Of a DNA stretch of 64,000 bases, positions 35,593 to 47,363 are shown piece by piece. Within the stretch, counting starts at the first letter, position 1, and each line of letters starts with the position of its first letter. The notes under the pieces were generated by a model. The model had not been told where the DNA came from, ran no database searches, and worked only from the letters and a program-made list of their open reading frames with translations. The DNA comes from Pilatotrama ljubarskyi (Eukaryota > Basidiomycota > Agaricomycetes > Polyporales > Polyporaceae), in the NCBI GenBank assembly GCA_022385805.1, contig MU277675.1, forward strand, positions 567,568 through 631,567. Direction: 5' to 3'. A program made the translations under genes and the position numbers.

Positions 35593-37570
35593 TCAGTGTG
35601 CGTCAGTCCACTGCCAACCTGGCAACGTACGAGTGCGCGGTACAGCCGTTCCTCTCACTGGGACGCGGCTGCGAGAACGTCCACGCTCAGGTTCTGCGTC
35701 ATCGCCCTCCTTCTCCGAACGACGCTGGCCCCGTTCGTCACCCGGTTGCGGGCTCCAGCTCCTCTCCCGGGGATAGACGGCGACCTCCGCGTGGTCCTTC
35801 TCCAGAGAGCGCTCGATGTCTTCGTCGCTGACCAGCGACATATTGCTGCCCAGTCGATTCTCACCCAGGCTGACGACTCTGCCAGCGCCACGCCCGATGA
35901 CAGTGCTCATCCGACGACTTGGCTCCCGGATCTTCTCAAGAGTTTGTCCTGTGCCAACGGTCGAGCTGCGCCTCGTCCGGGGCTTTGCTGTACCGGGATA
36001 CGGAGAGCGTCCGCGGTTGCCAAGGCAGGGGCGTTCTGCCTGCGCCACGTTGAGCGAGACGACCGGTGCAGCAGCTGCGGTCCGCTGCAAGGCCTTCGAC
36101 CGAGAGGCTGGAGGCGGCCGCAAGCGTGACCTGGTATACTGCTGTATGTGAGGGGTGGAAGCTCTGGGAGGAGACGGGGACGGAGACCGGTACAAGGAGG
36201 AAGGACAGAAAGAGCCTTGGTTGGACCAGGAGCCCGACGAGGAGGATACAGAGGCCAGCGGGCGCCGGAATGCAGTCGTCAAAGGGCTGTTCTCCGCACT
36301 GCGTGAAGAGTCCACGGCATGATCCGCAAGAAGAGAAGAGGACGGGACAGCAGGTAGCTTCGGAATGGAGGGCTCCGAGGACACTCTACCGCCCAAGGCA
36401 GACTCAGCGTCGTAATCCGATGTCCGGGTAGACACGGTGTCAGTAATGGAGTTTGCACGCGCACTTCGGTTCGTGTACTGGGTATCACGAAGGAGTGCCT
36501 TGGGGACCGTATAGAGGAACGGTTCATGAGCGTAGGGATGGGTCGTCGTACTGTGGTGGGAGCCAAGTGCAGAGAGCGGGAGGTATGCTGCAGTCTTTTG
36601 GTGAAGGGGGAAAAGCCGAGCGGTTGCACCTTGATTTTGGAGGTATCGTGGTATGGCGAGACCCGGCCTATCCGGAGAGACAGAGAACTCGAAGTTGAAG
36701 ACGAGCTCTGGAGAGTTCTGGTCCCTCGACGGAGAACACGGTGGAGGGTGGATGGATTTGCGTCTTGGGACCGCAATGGGGCTGGAGCCGGAAGACACCA
36801 TTTTTAGGAAAGAGGCAGAAAGGTCTTACGAGTAATGCCTGTTGAGGGCCCACGATCCACCAAGCCAGTCACGACGAAGGTCGAGACACTATGGCACTGT
36901 GAGCGAGCGAGAAGGGGAGTCCGGTCGCCTACTCACGTGTGAGAGCAAATCGATGTAGGCGAACAAGGGCTGTATATATGTAGGCGGGCACCTTCGCCAC
37001 TGATAGCGCGCAGCCACTTGCTGGATATGCTTAGGGCCGTATCAGGTTAGATGAGTGCGCCAACGATTGATTCAAGGCCTGTTCGATGCCCAATGCATGC
37101 GCCCGGAAACTGAGTACGCCGATGTCAAGAGCGGCTGATTGCAAGATGCTATGTCAACGCTGGTGCATTCCAAACAAAACTTCGTAGAGGGTGTTAGACT
37201 TACCGCGTCAGTGTGGCGTGTTCGGCCAACTGATTTCCGGGCGGCGTGAAGGCGGTAGCCGCGACAGGCCACGGATATTGCGCGGAATTGGACGGGGAGC
37301 GTAATCCAGGTAAAGGAGAGATCGTCCTTGTTGAGCGATAGGAATGGAAGTCCGAGGTTATCGCGACCACGCTGTACCTACAGTACCGACGCACAAGACT
37401 AAGAACGCGGCTATATGAGCGATCATCAGGCATAGTGCCACGCTGGCAATAACGAGCAGAGTACACACAAAATACTTGGATGACAGTGGTGGACCACAGC
37501 AGTGGCGCGGAGGGGTCCTGGAGGACAGGCGATTTGTAGCTTTGCGGGGTAGGATGGCTGCAAAGCGCAT
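35593..37570 (-). CDS. poorly resolved gene: membrane-type N-terminus and Ser/Pro/Arg-rich C-terminus
   Basis: At 37570 an ATG opens MRFAAILPRKATNRLSSRTP followed by one strong hydrophobic helix (YFVCTLLVIASVALCLMIAH). Splicing can extend it with ISPLPGLRSPSNSAQYPWPV and LDIGVLSFRAHALGIEQAL. A separate open frame at 35593-36801 encodes about 400 Ser/Pro/Arg-rich residues (for example RSPSPSPPRASTPHIQQYTR), ending LPGWQWTDAH. A small exon near 36.87 kb (CLDLRRDWLGGSWALNRHY) joins it in frame through an intron ending near 36783. Whether this is one gene or two adjacent genes is unresolved: the obvious splices in the middle either stop early or lose sequence. No known domain. Much of the C-terminal part is probably disordered. 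Confidence 0.4.
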
Positions 37571-38069
37571 ATACTCACCACTTAGACTACGTCACGACCG
37601 CCCAAAGAGCGTCTCAGAGAGAAGGCTCTACTCGCCGGGTTTTGCACGCAGAGAGCGACGGCCGTTGGGAAGAGGAAGTCGATAAAGAGGGAAGGGTGGA
37701 AGTGGCGGCGGACGAGTAAAACACGAAGGCCTTTATACTTAGTTCAAGAATGGAAACTTCACCAAGGCGGTCTGCAGACGTCACCCGCGTGGACCTCGCG
37801 TGGCATGTTGATGGGCGCCCGACGTTTGCTTCCGCGCCCAGACCAGCGCCGGCGCTTGTTCACTTGTACTTGTTGCGCGATATCATACGCCAAGTCGGGA
37901 ACACATGAAGAGCACAGAGATGTGTGCTAGCTTGAGTCACTGCGTGGGACCGCAGCAGCTCCGGCACGATGACTAACTCGAACTCGAGCACAACTCAGGC
38001 TCCAGCTTCGCATAAACCCCGAGCACGGCCATCTTGCCCGACGTCCTCCTGACCTCCATCTAGCCCACC
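37571..38069. promoter_or_regulatory. divergent intergenic region upstream of the epoxide hydrolase
   Basis: About 500 bases between the minus-strand ATG at 37570 and the plus-strand ATG at 38070; probably a shared promoter region. A TTTATACTTAG motif near 37732 is a weak TATA-like candidate. Confidence 0.35.
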
Positions 38070-39692
38070 ATGGCCGCAGCCCAAGAGCAGCCCTTTAGCC
38101 TCGCAGTCCCCGACGCAGACCTCACCCTCCTCCGCAACAAACTCGACCTCGTCCGTTTCCCCGACGAGCTCGACGGTGCCGCATGGGACTACGGTGCTCC
38201 ACTCAGCGACATCAAGCGTCTCGTCGCTCGCTGGAGAGACGGCTTCGATTGGCGCAAAGCAGAGGCCGAGATTAACAAGCTCCCCATGTTCACCCGTGAC
38301 ATCGAGGTAGACGGTTTCGGATCCCTCAACATCCACTACGTCCACCAGAAGAGCCAGGTCAAGAACGCCATTCCTCTCCTCTTCGTCCATGGATGTTGGC
38401 CCTTCGTGTCCTCTCCCGTGCTATTGCCCCGCGCTAACCCCCTCACAGGGCCGGGCGACTTTCTTGAAGTCAGGAAGATCCTCCCCATTCTGACTTCGAA
38501 CGACGCAGATCACCCCAGCTTCCATGTCGTCGCGCTCAGCCTGCCCGGCTTCGGTTTCTCGGAGGCTCCCAACAAGCCCGGATTTGCAGGGCCTCAATAT
38601 GCCCAGGTACACCACCGGCGACCCACTGCGCTTCCCTACTCCCACACTCACACCGCTGCGCGCAGGTCTTCAACAATTTGATGCTCTCTTTGGGTTATCA
38701 CGAATACGGTGCGCGAGGATGCAACTCCTCTATTGCCCTCCCGCTGATGGTTAGATGCAGTATACCAAGGTGGCGATTGGGGACACATCGTGAGAGTCTT
38801 CCGAAGACTCTCGGGTCGTTTATTGGGACCTGACGTTTCTCAGCTCGGTGTGCACGCTGTGAATCATTACGGCCATAAGCACATCAAAGCCTGGCACAGC
38901 AATATGCCCATGTACGCCTCTCCGTTCACAGGACACATCGCCCAATCCTCTGACGCTATTGTGCCGCCGACTCCTTCAGCTATGGCCGCCCCACTCTCCT
39001 CTTGCATCCCTTATTCTATTTTAAAATGCTCACCCTCCCGTTCAACAAAACCGCCTCCGCTGCATTCCAGAAGGCCATGGCATGGCGCACCAAGGGCACG
39101 GGCTACTCCGACGAGCAGACCACAAAGCCCCAGACGCTCGGGTACAGTCTCGCAGACTCCCCCGTCGGCCTCCTCGCCTGGATCTACGAGAAGCTCGTCG
39201 AGTGGACGGATAAGTATCCCTGGACGGACGATGAGGGTGCGTCTGGTAACCACACGTGCGCCCATTGCTCATGGAAAAAACGTGGCATTGCAGTGCTTGA
39301 ATGGATCTCCGTGTACTGGTTCTCGCGCGCCGGTCCCGCGGCGGCGGGACGCATTTATTACGAGATGACAGGCGGAAACTCTCACGACACCTTCGAGGGC
39401 ACCAAATGGACCTCCGTCCCACTTGGAGTGTCCTACTTCCCCGGAGAGCTCGACCCCTTGCCGAAGGGGTGCGTCTGATTGTCAACCATCGTACTCATGC
39501 AGCTGAACGGATTGGACCGTCGCTAGGTGGGCACACATGTTCGGCAAGCTCGTATTTGAGTCCGAGCACGACAAGGGCGGGCACTTTGCCTCGTTCGAAC
39601 AGCCGGAGAAGTTCGCGGGCGACTTGCGCAAGATGTTTGGCAAGGGCGGGCCCGCCCATGGCGTCGTTCCGGGCAAGAACGGCTATGATTGA
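38070..39692 (+). CDS. microsomal-type epoxide hydrolase
   Basis: About eight exons and roughly 410 residues. The ATG at 38070 starts [20 protein letters not shown]; the N-terminal EHN-type region contains [20 protein letters not shown]. After an intron splits the codon, the oxyanion-hole motif HGWPGDF appears, then [11 protein letters not shown]. The nucleophile motif YQGGDWGHI (Asp) is followed by [13 protein letters not shown], the lid segment [20 protein letters not shown] with the tyrosine that polarises the epoxide, [13 protein letters not shown], and the catalytic His region [13 protein letters not shown]. The C-terminus is VVPGKNGYD with a stop at 39690-39692. It hydrolyses epoxides to diols through a covalent ester intermediate. 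All catalytic elements are visible. No clear N-terminal membrane anchor is seen, unlike the mammalian microsomal enzyme. P450s 11 kb away could supply epoxides, but nothing links them directly. Confidence 0.93.
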
Positions 39693-40686
39693 GATACCAC
39701 GGCGCAGCGCATTCGCAAAATGGAGTTATGTCCGTGCGCTCTCGGAACGCATGCGTCTTCACTACGTAAACTCACTCGTTGCAGGGATGGAGTCATACCG
39801 AATATTGCTGGACTTATCATTCTAACTGTCTGAGGATGTTTACATGCTATCATGATCGAAAGTGTGCTTCGGCTGTCTGCCCCTCACTCACTGTCTCATA
39901 CATTCTCATTACGCGCTCCGCGTATATACCGAGGCAAGTCCGTCCCTCTGACTGTCGACGGTGTTCGGGGAGGATCCCCCACTAGCTCCCCGCTCAGTAC
40001 AATGCCGGTTGGTCGTGATTGTACCCACCACAAACACAGCTGCCAGGCCCAGTCCCGCGTCCGGACATCCGCCTCGCGCGCCCTCATCTCTCGCGTCCCG
40101 AGGCTGACAACCTACTGTCTCTTCGGCGACTGATCATGAGCTACTTTCTGGTTCTGCGTGGTGCTTGCCTTGGTTCTTGATTGCGCTGGTATTTGGGCGC
40201 TACTTGGGCGTTTCGGTCTCGGAGCGCGAGTATGGTACAATTTGGCCAACGATACAAAGATTCGAACCGCCGTGGTCGCCGGCTTGCTGTGCCTCCCCCG
40301 TCTAATAATCATTGTCGCCGTCGTCGTTCCCAATGACATCGCGCTTCTTGATCCATTCTACCCAATCGCGTGCCCTCTACGTTTTCTGCCTATCTTCGGT
40401 GGCCATGGCCCGACGACAGACCATATGATTTGTACTACAGCAGCGAGAGTTGCTCGGACACTCGGAGCGACTTGAGCGGTACCCGCGTGTTTCCGGCCCG
40501 CGAAATCCCATGCTCACGACCCGTCGATCATTGAGAGCGGGGTAACATACGCGCCTTTGCCGCGGTTCTTGTCCTTCACGGTCTCCTACGCTGTTCTACG
40601 GTTCCTTTGCTGCTCGTCTCGCTCGGACTCCGAAGGCATCACCTAGCAGAGACTCGCGGGTAGCACTGCAAGAAAGAAAGCCCAGC
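39693..40686. other. gene-free stretch
   Basis: About 1 kb with short overlapping frames only; it should include the promoter of the gene at 40687. Nothing else recognised. Confidence 0.5.
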
Positions 40687-43317
40687 ATGTCCGACCGCGG
40701 CTACGTCAATCTCATCCGCCACCTCACCCGGTCCACCCCCACCCTCCCTCTCGAGACTCTGCAAGCGTCCATCGCGCACTACCTCGCACGTCCCCCGCTG
40801 CCCAACCCGGGATCGCCTACCCCGCTCGTCGCAGCTGCGCTCAGCAGCCCGCTCTTCCGACCGCACACCCACGCGACGCTCTCTGCGCTCGCCCTCGCGT
40901 TCCGGCATGCCGTTCACCTGCGCGTCGGGGTGCTCAAGGAAGAGGCAGAGAAACACAATAGCAGTCTCCTCTCAAGAGGAGTGAATGTCGTGGCGAGGCT
41001 CGCGCGGTGGACGGGAGAGGTGAGGGAGGGCTTCATGGGGAGCGAGGCGCTGGTGCGGCTTGTATGCGCGTCCGGACTGCTGCTGGGTCTGGAGGATTGG
41101 GAGGCGGAATTGGCGATGAAGGAGAAGGAGAAGAAGGCGAGAACGAAGGTGGAAGAAGAGGCTGTTCTGTCACTCGCGGAGGTCGTGGATGAGTACGCGA
41201 GGGAAGGGAGTGGGTGGGAGACGGACTTCAAGAGGACGGTCGGGGCGGAGGGCGAGGAAGGTGACGTATCATCTGCCAAACTCTCTTCGACGAGTCGGTG
41301 AACGGTGCTGATGGTAGAGATGCTGTAGATCCTCTTGCCTTAGCAGTGCTTTTTGCGTCCCAGTGCGCACAGTGCATTGTTGCGGAGCGGTTGCAAGCTC
41401 TCCCTCTATCCGTATGTATCGCCTGCGTTTGCACAGTGCAATTATTCAAGCGCATTCGCAGACCGTCATAGATGTGCTGTTGACCACCATAGAGCGTGCT
41501 TTCTACAACGGCGCCTTCCTCGCCAGGGCGTCCATGGCAGTCAGCCAAACCGCAGAGGGCAAGGCTACGATCGCCGTACGTCTTCTGATCCATACTAGCA
41601 ACAGCGAAAGTTGCCATGAGCTAGTAGGAACGCTGACAATTCAAGGAATAGCCCTCTAGCTCTCTCGCGCAGACTATCCGCTCGGTAACCGGTTCACCTT
41701 ACATCGCCTCCATGTCCGGCCTTGCGCGATTCACAGCCCAGTCCCTCACTATCCTGGTGGAGTCAAGACGAGCCCTTGGCTGGGAATCCATTGGGCGGAC
41801 GCTAGGCCGCTTCCAGCACGTCACATCTCTTGTCGAGAAAGACTGGGAAAAGTGTCCTCTGGCGAGGGTCCAAACGGATGAGGGGTATGCGGGTAGGCTA
41901 TATGCTTCCTTCGCAAGGAATTTGGAGGAGCTTGACATGGAACCCGGTAGACGATGGCACGCGCGAGATCGCGACGGCGACGTGGTCGATCCTGAAGACA
42001 CTCCTCTTCACCACCCTCATGCTCTCTCAGTCCGTCCTCTCCGCCGTCGTTTTCGTTCCTGCCCCGCACGCGGACCGCCCACCTCAAACTTCAGCCCGAT
42101 ACTCATCTTCCGCTGATATACCCCACGCCATCGCGCTGAACGTCTTGCACATCCTGTCGCACCTCTCGTTCGTGATGCCGCAATTGGGTGGGGTTGCATC
42201 GACGTCGGAGGGCGGGCTCCCCGAGCTGAAACGCGCCTTCTACATGGCGTTGGACGTGTTGGCATCGAGTGAAGCTGCAGCCGAGCGCTTTGTCGTTGAG
42301 CTGTCTCAGAGGGCAGAGATGGTCAGCAAGGGCAAAGGTGCGTATATGCACGCATGGTCGAGTTTCCGCTGAGATTCACCGGCAGATGGGTGATGCAGGT
42401 GTCGACAGGGTCCCGAGGTCTCTGCTCGATGCTAGGAAAGCGTTTGCCCTGGCGTGCGTGGAGCAGCTCGCGCCAATCCTCTCCGAGGAGACCATCGAGA
42501 CCCGAGTGTATCCGCTCTGCCTCCCGTACGTGCCTCGTCCCTAAGATACCTAGGCGCTTATACCCTGTGGCCTACTTTAGACACCTCTGGGACCCAAGCT
42601 ACAGGGAAACGTACGAGTCTGCACATTCGGTCATGCTCTCCATCTTTGCTGCCCACGCACAGCATGCGGAGAAGCGTGTCGACACCGGGAAGTCGGCACC
42701 GGCGTTCGCGGAGAAGCTGGTGCCCATGTATGCACGATGTCTGCTGGAGGTGCGTCGTTGGGATGTATGCCATCACACCAGCAACTCATGATGAAGTGTA
42801 ATCCGTCATGTAGAACTCCTCTGACGGGCGGTTGAGCACGACCCAGCTGTGCATGGCGTACGCGGCACTCGTGAGGAGCGCAAGCTCTTTCATAAGGCGC
42901 ATCGGGGACAGCCAGAGCGTGAAAGGGGATGCGATGACATGGTACTGTCTGGAGGCCCTCTTGGACGCCGTCGGCAGGGAACGCTCTGCGGCGTCGGACT
43001 CAATATCCACACCCACTGCGCTCTCGGAGCACCTACACCGCCTGCACCTCGCCCTCATCGCGTCGGTCCCCTCAGTCTCGCTCGCCCTCCTTCCGCGTGT
43101 GCTAGACGAAGTGAAGACAGTGATCGTGTCGTGTCCCTCGGACACTCGGGGTATCGAGATGCGAGACGAGCTCGTTCAAGCCCTGTTCAAGGGGCTTCTG
43201 CAAGACGTCGGGGATGCGGAGAAGGAGTATGCCATTGGGTGGTGGTACGAGAACCGGGAGGAGTTGGCCGTGAAGGGGGAGGGCGTTGACGTTTCCCCAC
43301 CTGTTGCTCGCCTGTAG
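40687..43317 (+). CDS. conserved fungal protein, possible peroxin Pex8
   Basis: About seven exons and roughly 680 residues starting MSDRGYVNLIRHLTRSTPTL. Splices that restore smooth reading: EGEE|DPLALAVLFASQ, ALPLS|TVIDVLLTT, KG|VDRVPRSLLDARKAFALA, LCLP|HLWDPSYRETYESAHSV and CLLE|NSSDGRLSTTQLCMAYAA. The body is helical and leucine/alanine-rich with no catalytic motif. It matches my recollection of an Agaricomycete family annotated as the peroxisomal import factor Pex8; that assignment is from memory. Supporting it, the last three residues are ARL, which fits the (S/A/C)(K/R/H)(L/M) PTS1 consensus, and Pex8 proteins commonly carry a PTS1. Pex8 would act inside peroxisomes, linking docking and RING complexes. 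The gene is solid; the name is tentative. The exon near 41.88-41.95 kb is approximate. Confidence 0.7.
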
Positions 43318-43417
43318 TTCTCGTGGACTGAAGTGTCGTCCTGCGGCAAGCCATGCAGAGATGTACAGTATCACTCCATCCCACTGTGACCCGTTAAGCC
43401 GTCTGCCTGCAGAGAGG

Positions 43418-43424
43418 ACAAAAA
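43418..43424 (-). terminator. Pol III terminator of tRNA-Val
   Basis: A run of five T on the minus strand within a few bases of the tRNA 3' end. Confidence 0.75.
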
Positions 43425-43426
43425 GT

Positions 43427-43508
43427 GGTTCAGGCCAGGATCGAACTGACGACCGCCTGTGCACAACAAATTGTAAGACAGGAGTGATAACCACTACACC
43501 ACTGAACC
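43427..43508 (-). tRNA. tRNA-Val (anticodon UAC) with a short intron
   Basis: Minus-strand cloverleaf of 82 bases: acceptor stem GGTTCAG/CTGAACC, D-arm with GTG...CAC and AGTGGTTAT loop, anticodon stem CCTGT/ACAGG, T-arm GTCAG-TTCGATC-CTGGC. The anticodon TAC is at 43473-43475. One base after it (canonical position 37/38) sits an intron of about 10 bases (ATTTGTTGTG), leaving a 72-base mature tRNA. A TTTTT run follows the 3' end (plus-strand AAAAA at 43420-43424), a normal Pol III terminator. The CCA end is not encoded, as expected in eukaryotes. Confidence 0.93.
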
Positions 43509-44677
43509 CTTGCAGGGGGGGCATGTTTAAAATATACAACTTGTTTGCCGGCGGGTGAATGATCGGTGCAAAACCCGTGACGGCCGCTGTATGCCGGATG
43601 CGGGGTAGCGGATTGCCGGAGGGGTGTACATATGGGCGCGGCGGGGCAGCACAGGGCGCACGAAAGACCAGCTGAGCTCCATGTCATCGTCTTAGCACCT
43701 CTTAGCGATCTCCTGCGTACCGCACCACTACCGATTGGCAACGCCCCTCTATCCCCAAACTTCATATACCTCAGCATTTCCGGGAAAGGCGGACGGACCC
43801 CCAAGTCTCTCTCTGCCCGCACCCGCACCCTCCCGGCCACAACGACAACCCACTGCTTATGTTCCAATCAACGAGACGCGTTGCTTCGATCCGGTCTCTG
43901 TCTCGCTCTGTTTTGGTACGTCATTCCTTCGACTCTTCAGGGGTTCTTTGGCTTCTCCGGGCACGGTGGGGAGGTCGTGATTAGAGCGGCGGGCCGTGCC
44001 GGAGGTCCTCGAGTGAATGTGGGAATGAGAACGCAAGAGGTCGTGACGCCGGGTACAGACGCAGGTGCAGCCCGTGGACATCTGCAGGTGCGCGAGATGG
44101 CCAAGGACTTTTCGTCTGCACCGCGATATCCCCGGGATGCCTCATCTCTGGACTGTTGAACGCCCTCCACTGTCCCCGCGTCCCGTCCTGCTTGCGATGC
44201 CACGTCTGGATCCGTCTCGGCTCGTCGCGCCGTCCCAGCGAATGGGCACGAAGCAGACCTAAAGGCAGCTCATATCGGGAGATCGAGGGTGATTCACGCA
44301 ACGATTCACGACCAGAATCACTCGTAGAATCTCCTTCGGATGTCGTTGGTAATCTGTTTGGAATCAGAGCTTGGCCAGCATCACTTCCAACGTCGCAGGG
44401 TCCGGCTAGTTTTCTGCTTTGGGATCGACTGCCGACGAAGTCCGACGGGAATCTTGAGGACCAGCATCCCTATTCAAACTGCCTTGAATTGGATCTACCC
44501 TTTCTCGCGTTGCAGGAACGCGTCGACGGAGTAGACGGACGAGCATCTTCAGCGGCGATGCATTTCCGTCAGCAATACAGTCCTCGGTCGTCGTTTTCCT
44601 AGCGGAAAGCTGCGCGCCTGCGAGTATACATATGTACTGCCCTGCGATACGTCTGGGACGGCACACGCTGCGCGCTC
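43509..44677. other. gene-free stretch upstream of carnitine acetyltransferase
   Basis: About 1.2 kb. Plus-strand frames up to 175 codons are open, but the minus strand is open over the same bases and nothing recognisable is encoded. A TATACATATG motif near 44623 lies about 55 bases before the predicted ATG and is a possible TATA element. Confidence 0.45.
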
Positions 44678-47127
44678 ATGCGCGTCATTACTCCGCTGAA
44701 GGCAATCGCTCTGCTGCTGAAGGTATGCTCTGTCCAGGCTGCCCAGGGTTCCTTACCCCGGATGTCCCTGCGAGAACGCCCTCCCATGATTCCGGGGCGC
44801 GTCAACCGATTGCCCGCCGGATGTTTTCCGACCTTTCTTGATGACGTACTCCCAGCTTCCTCGAGCGACGTTCACTGACATAGAACCTTTCGCAGTCTCA
44901 GTCCCATAGGCCTGCATCAACAACGTCCAAAGGCCTCTCCACGCTGTCCTCCAAGGAATCGCGCGACATGCCCGACGGCTACGTCAGCAACATTGCCCGA
45001 GGCCGCATGCTCATGTGGGAAGACTCGCTCCCGCGCCTGCCCGTGCCCACTCTCTCTTCGACGGCGGCGAAGTACCTTGAGACGGTCGAGCCGCACGTCA
45101 CGCGCGAGCAGTTCGCTCGGACTCGGGCGGCGGTGAACGCGTTCGTCGAGTCCGAGCAGGGGAAGGAGCTGCAGGAGCGCTTGCAGAAGCGCATGACGCA
45201 TCCTCAAATCGAGAACTGGCTGGCGGACTGGTGGAACGAGACGGCGTACATGGGTTATCGCGACCCGGTGGTCGTGTTCGTGAGCTACTTCTATGTGCAT
45301 GTGGACGACAGGACGCGACCGAGTCAGGCGAAGCGGGCGGCGCAGCTGTTGAAGGCTGTCCTGCCGTTCAGAAGCCTGGTCGAGAGGTACGTCTGCAGAA
45401 CGTTCTTGTTTCAACGCCTTCTGATAGTCCCCATAGCAAAGAGCTTGAAGCGGAGAAAGTGCGCGGGACGCCTCTCTCGATGGCCTCCTACGAATGGCTG
45501 TAAGTCTTCTCTTTCCTCCCGTGCTTCTTATAGTTCTAACATCTGTGCAGCTTCCACTCATGTCGGTACCCGACCAAACCGTCCGACACCGCGAAGAAGT
45601 TCGACCCAGCGAAGCACAATCACGTCGTCTTCGTGCGCAAGAACAAGTTCTACAAGGTCCCGCTAGCGGACGCGTCTGGACGCGAGCTCTCCGCGGCAGA
45701 GCTGGAGGCGCAGATCGAGAAGGTCATTGAAATGGCGGGGAGCGAGAAGGCGGTGCCTGTTGGGGCGCTGACTTCTGAGAACCGTGATATTTGGACGGAC
45801 GTGAGTCGCCGCCGGAGTGTGCCCACGTGTACAACGGACGCTGACGACGCTCTCAGGCTCGTGCTGCACTGCTTGCCGCGTCTCCCTCTAATGCCGCGAC
45901 GCTGGAGGAAATCGAGTCGGCGATCATGATCGTATGCCTCGACGACACGAAGCCCGTGACGCGCGAAGAGGCGAGCTGGCAATGCTGGGTCGGCGACGGC
46001 CGGAACCGTTTCTTCGACAAGCACCAGCGTACGTTCTACTCTCAATACCCTGGCCGAGAAGGCGCTGACATGTACCTGCCCAGTGATCGTGTTCGAGAAC
46101 GGCAAGTCTGGCTTCCTCGGCGAGCACTCCTGCATGGACGGCACGCCCACCCTGCGCATGAACGACTTCATCCTCGGCTCCCTCGCTCACGGCAAGATCG
46201 ATCTCGGACCGCCGCGCGATGCCTCCACCGAGTCTTCCCTTCCCCGGCCGCAGGAGCTCACCTTCACGCTCGACGACCGCACGCGCACGTACATCCGCGA
46301 GGCGGAGGCGCACTTCGATGAACTGGTCGGGAAGCACGACATGGAGGTGCTGCACTACGACAAGTACGGGAAGGAGCTCATCAAGACGTTCAAGGCGTCG
46401 CCGGATGCGTGGGCGCAGATGGTCAAGCAGCTCGCGTTCCACAAGATGTTCGGCCGCCCGGGCGTGTGCTACGAGAGCGCGCAGACGCGCAAGTTCAAAT
46501 TGGGGAGGACGGAGGTCATTAGGAGTGCGAGCAAGGAGAGTAAGGCGTGGGCGGAGGCGATGCTTGACCCTAAGCAGACCGTGCGCTCGTTCGCTCTCTT
46601 TTGACTTGGATAAACGGTTAACGGAAGATCGTTCAGGACGACCAACGGGCGGCGCTATTCCGCCAAGCGATCTCGCGTCACCTGCAGTACGCGGCATGGG
46701 CCGCGGACGGGCAGGGCGTCGACCGTCACCTCTTCGGTCTCAAGAAGTGCCTGAAGGAGGGCGAGCCCCTCCCCGAGATCTACAAGGACGAAGCGTTCGC
46801 TAAGACGAGCCACTGGGAGCTGTCCACCTCTCAGCTCTCCTCTCCTTACCTGGACGGCTGGGGATACGGTGAAGGTGAGCTACCTAGCATGTCTTGGTTC
46901 CTGCTTTGGGTTGCTGATCGTGCGGGTTTTGATTAGTCGTCCCTGACGGCTATGGCCTCTCGTACTCGATTGGCGACGACTACATCCGCTGGACAATCAC
47001 CAGCCTGAAGCGTCGCACGGCAGAGCTGAAACGAAATCTCGAGGAGGCCGCGGACGAGACGCTCGAGATGATGAAGCGTGCCGCTGCCGCAGAGGGGAAG
47101 AATGGTGGCAAGAAGGCGAAGTTGTGA
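44678..47127 (+). CDS. carnitine O-acetyltransferase
   Basis: About eight exons and 640 residues. Family hallmarks in order: LPRLPVPTLSSTAAKYLETV near the N-terminus, DWWNETAYMGYRDPVVVFVSY, HNHVVFVRKNKFYKVPL, LEEIESAIMIVCLDDTKPVT, WVGDGRNRFFDKHQ, the catalytic histidine in GFLGEHSCMDGTPT (His codon 46125-46127), CYESAQTRKF with KLGRTEVIRSAS, GQGVDRHLFGL and a WGYGEVVPDGYGLSYSI terminus. It transfers acetyl groups between CoA and carnitine, moving acetyl units between peroxisome, cytosol and mitochondrion. A first exon at 44678-44722 would add MRVITPLKAIALLLK, a basic hydrophobic start fitting a mitochondrial presequence, but its intron (173 nt) is unusually long for this window; an internal ATG at 44968 would give a protein without it. 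The C-terminus is AKL, a canonical peroxisomal PTS1. Stop at 47125-47127. Confidence 0.93.
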
Positions 47128-47363
47128 GCTCGCTCAGTGGTGTGATCGCTTGGTATAGTACTGTAATCCCGTCTGCGTCCGAGCATTTCACCTTCGGTGG
47201 TGTTACCTCCCCGAATGTAGCTGCGTTAAACATGCACATGCGTGAATCATCCACGTCAACGGTGATCAATACGCCCAAGTACTCGTAAACCTCAAGGTAT
47301 GTGTCCATATACATCCAACATCCAACAGCACCATAGTGCGTCTTCCTGAGACTAAGGTCTGCA

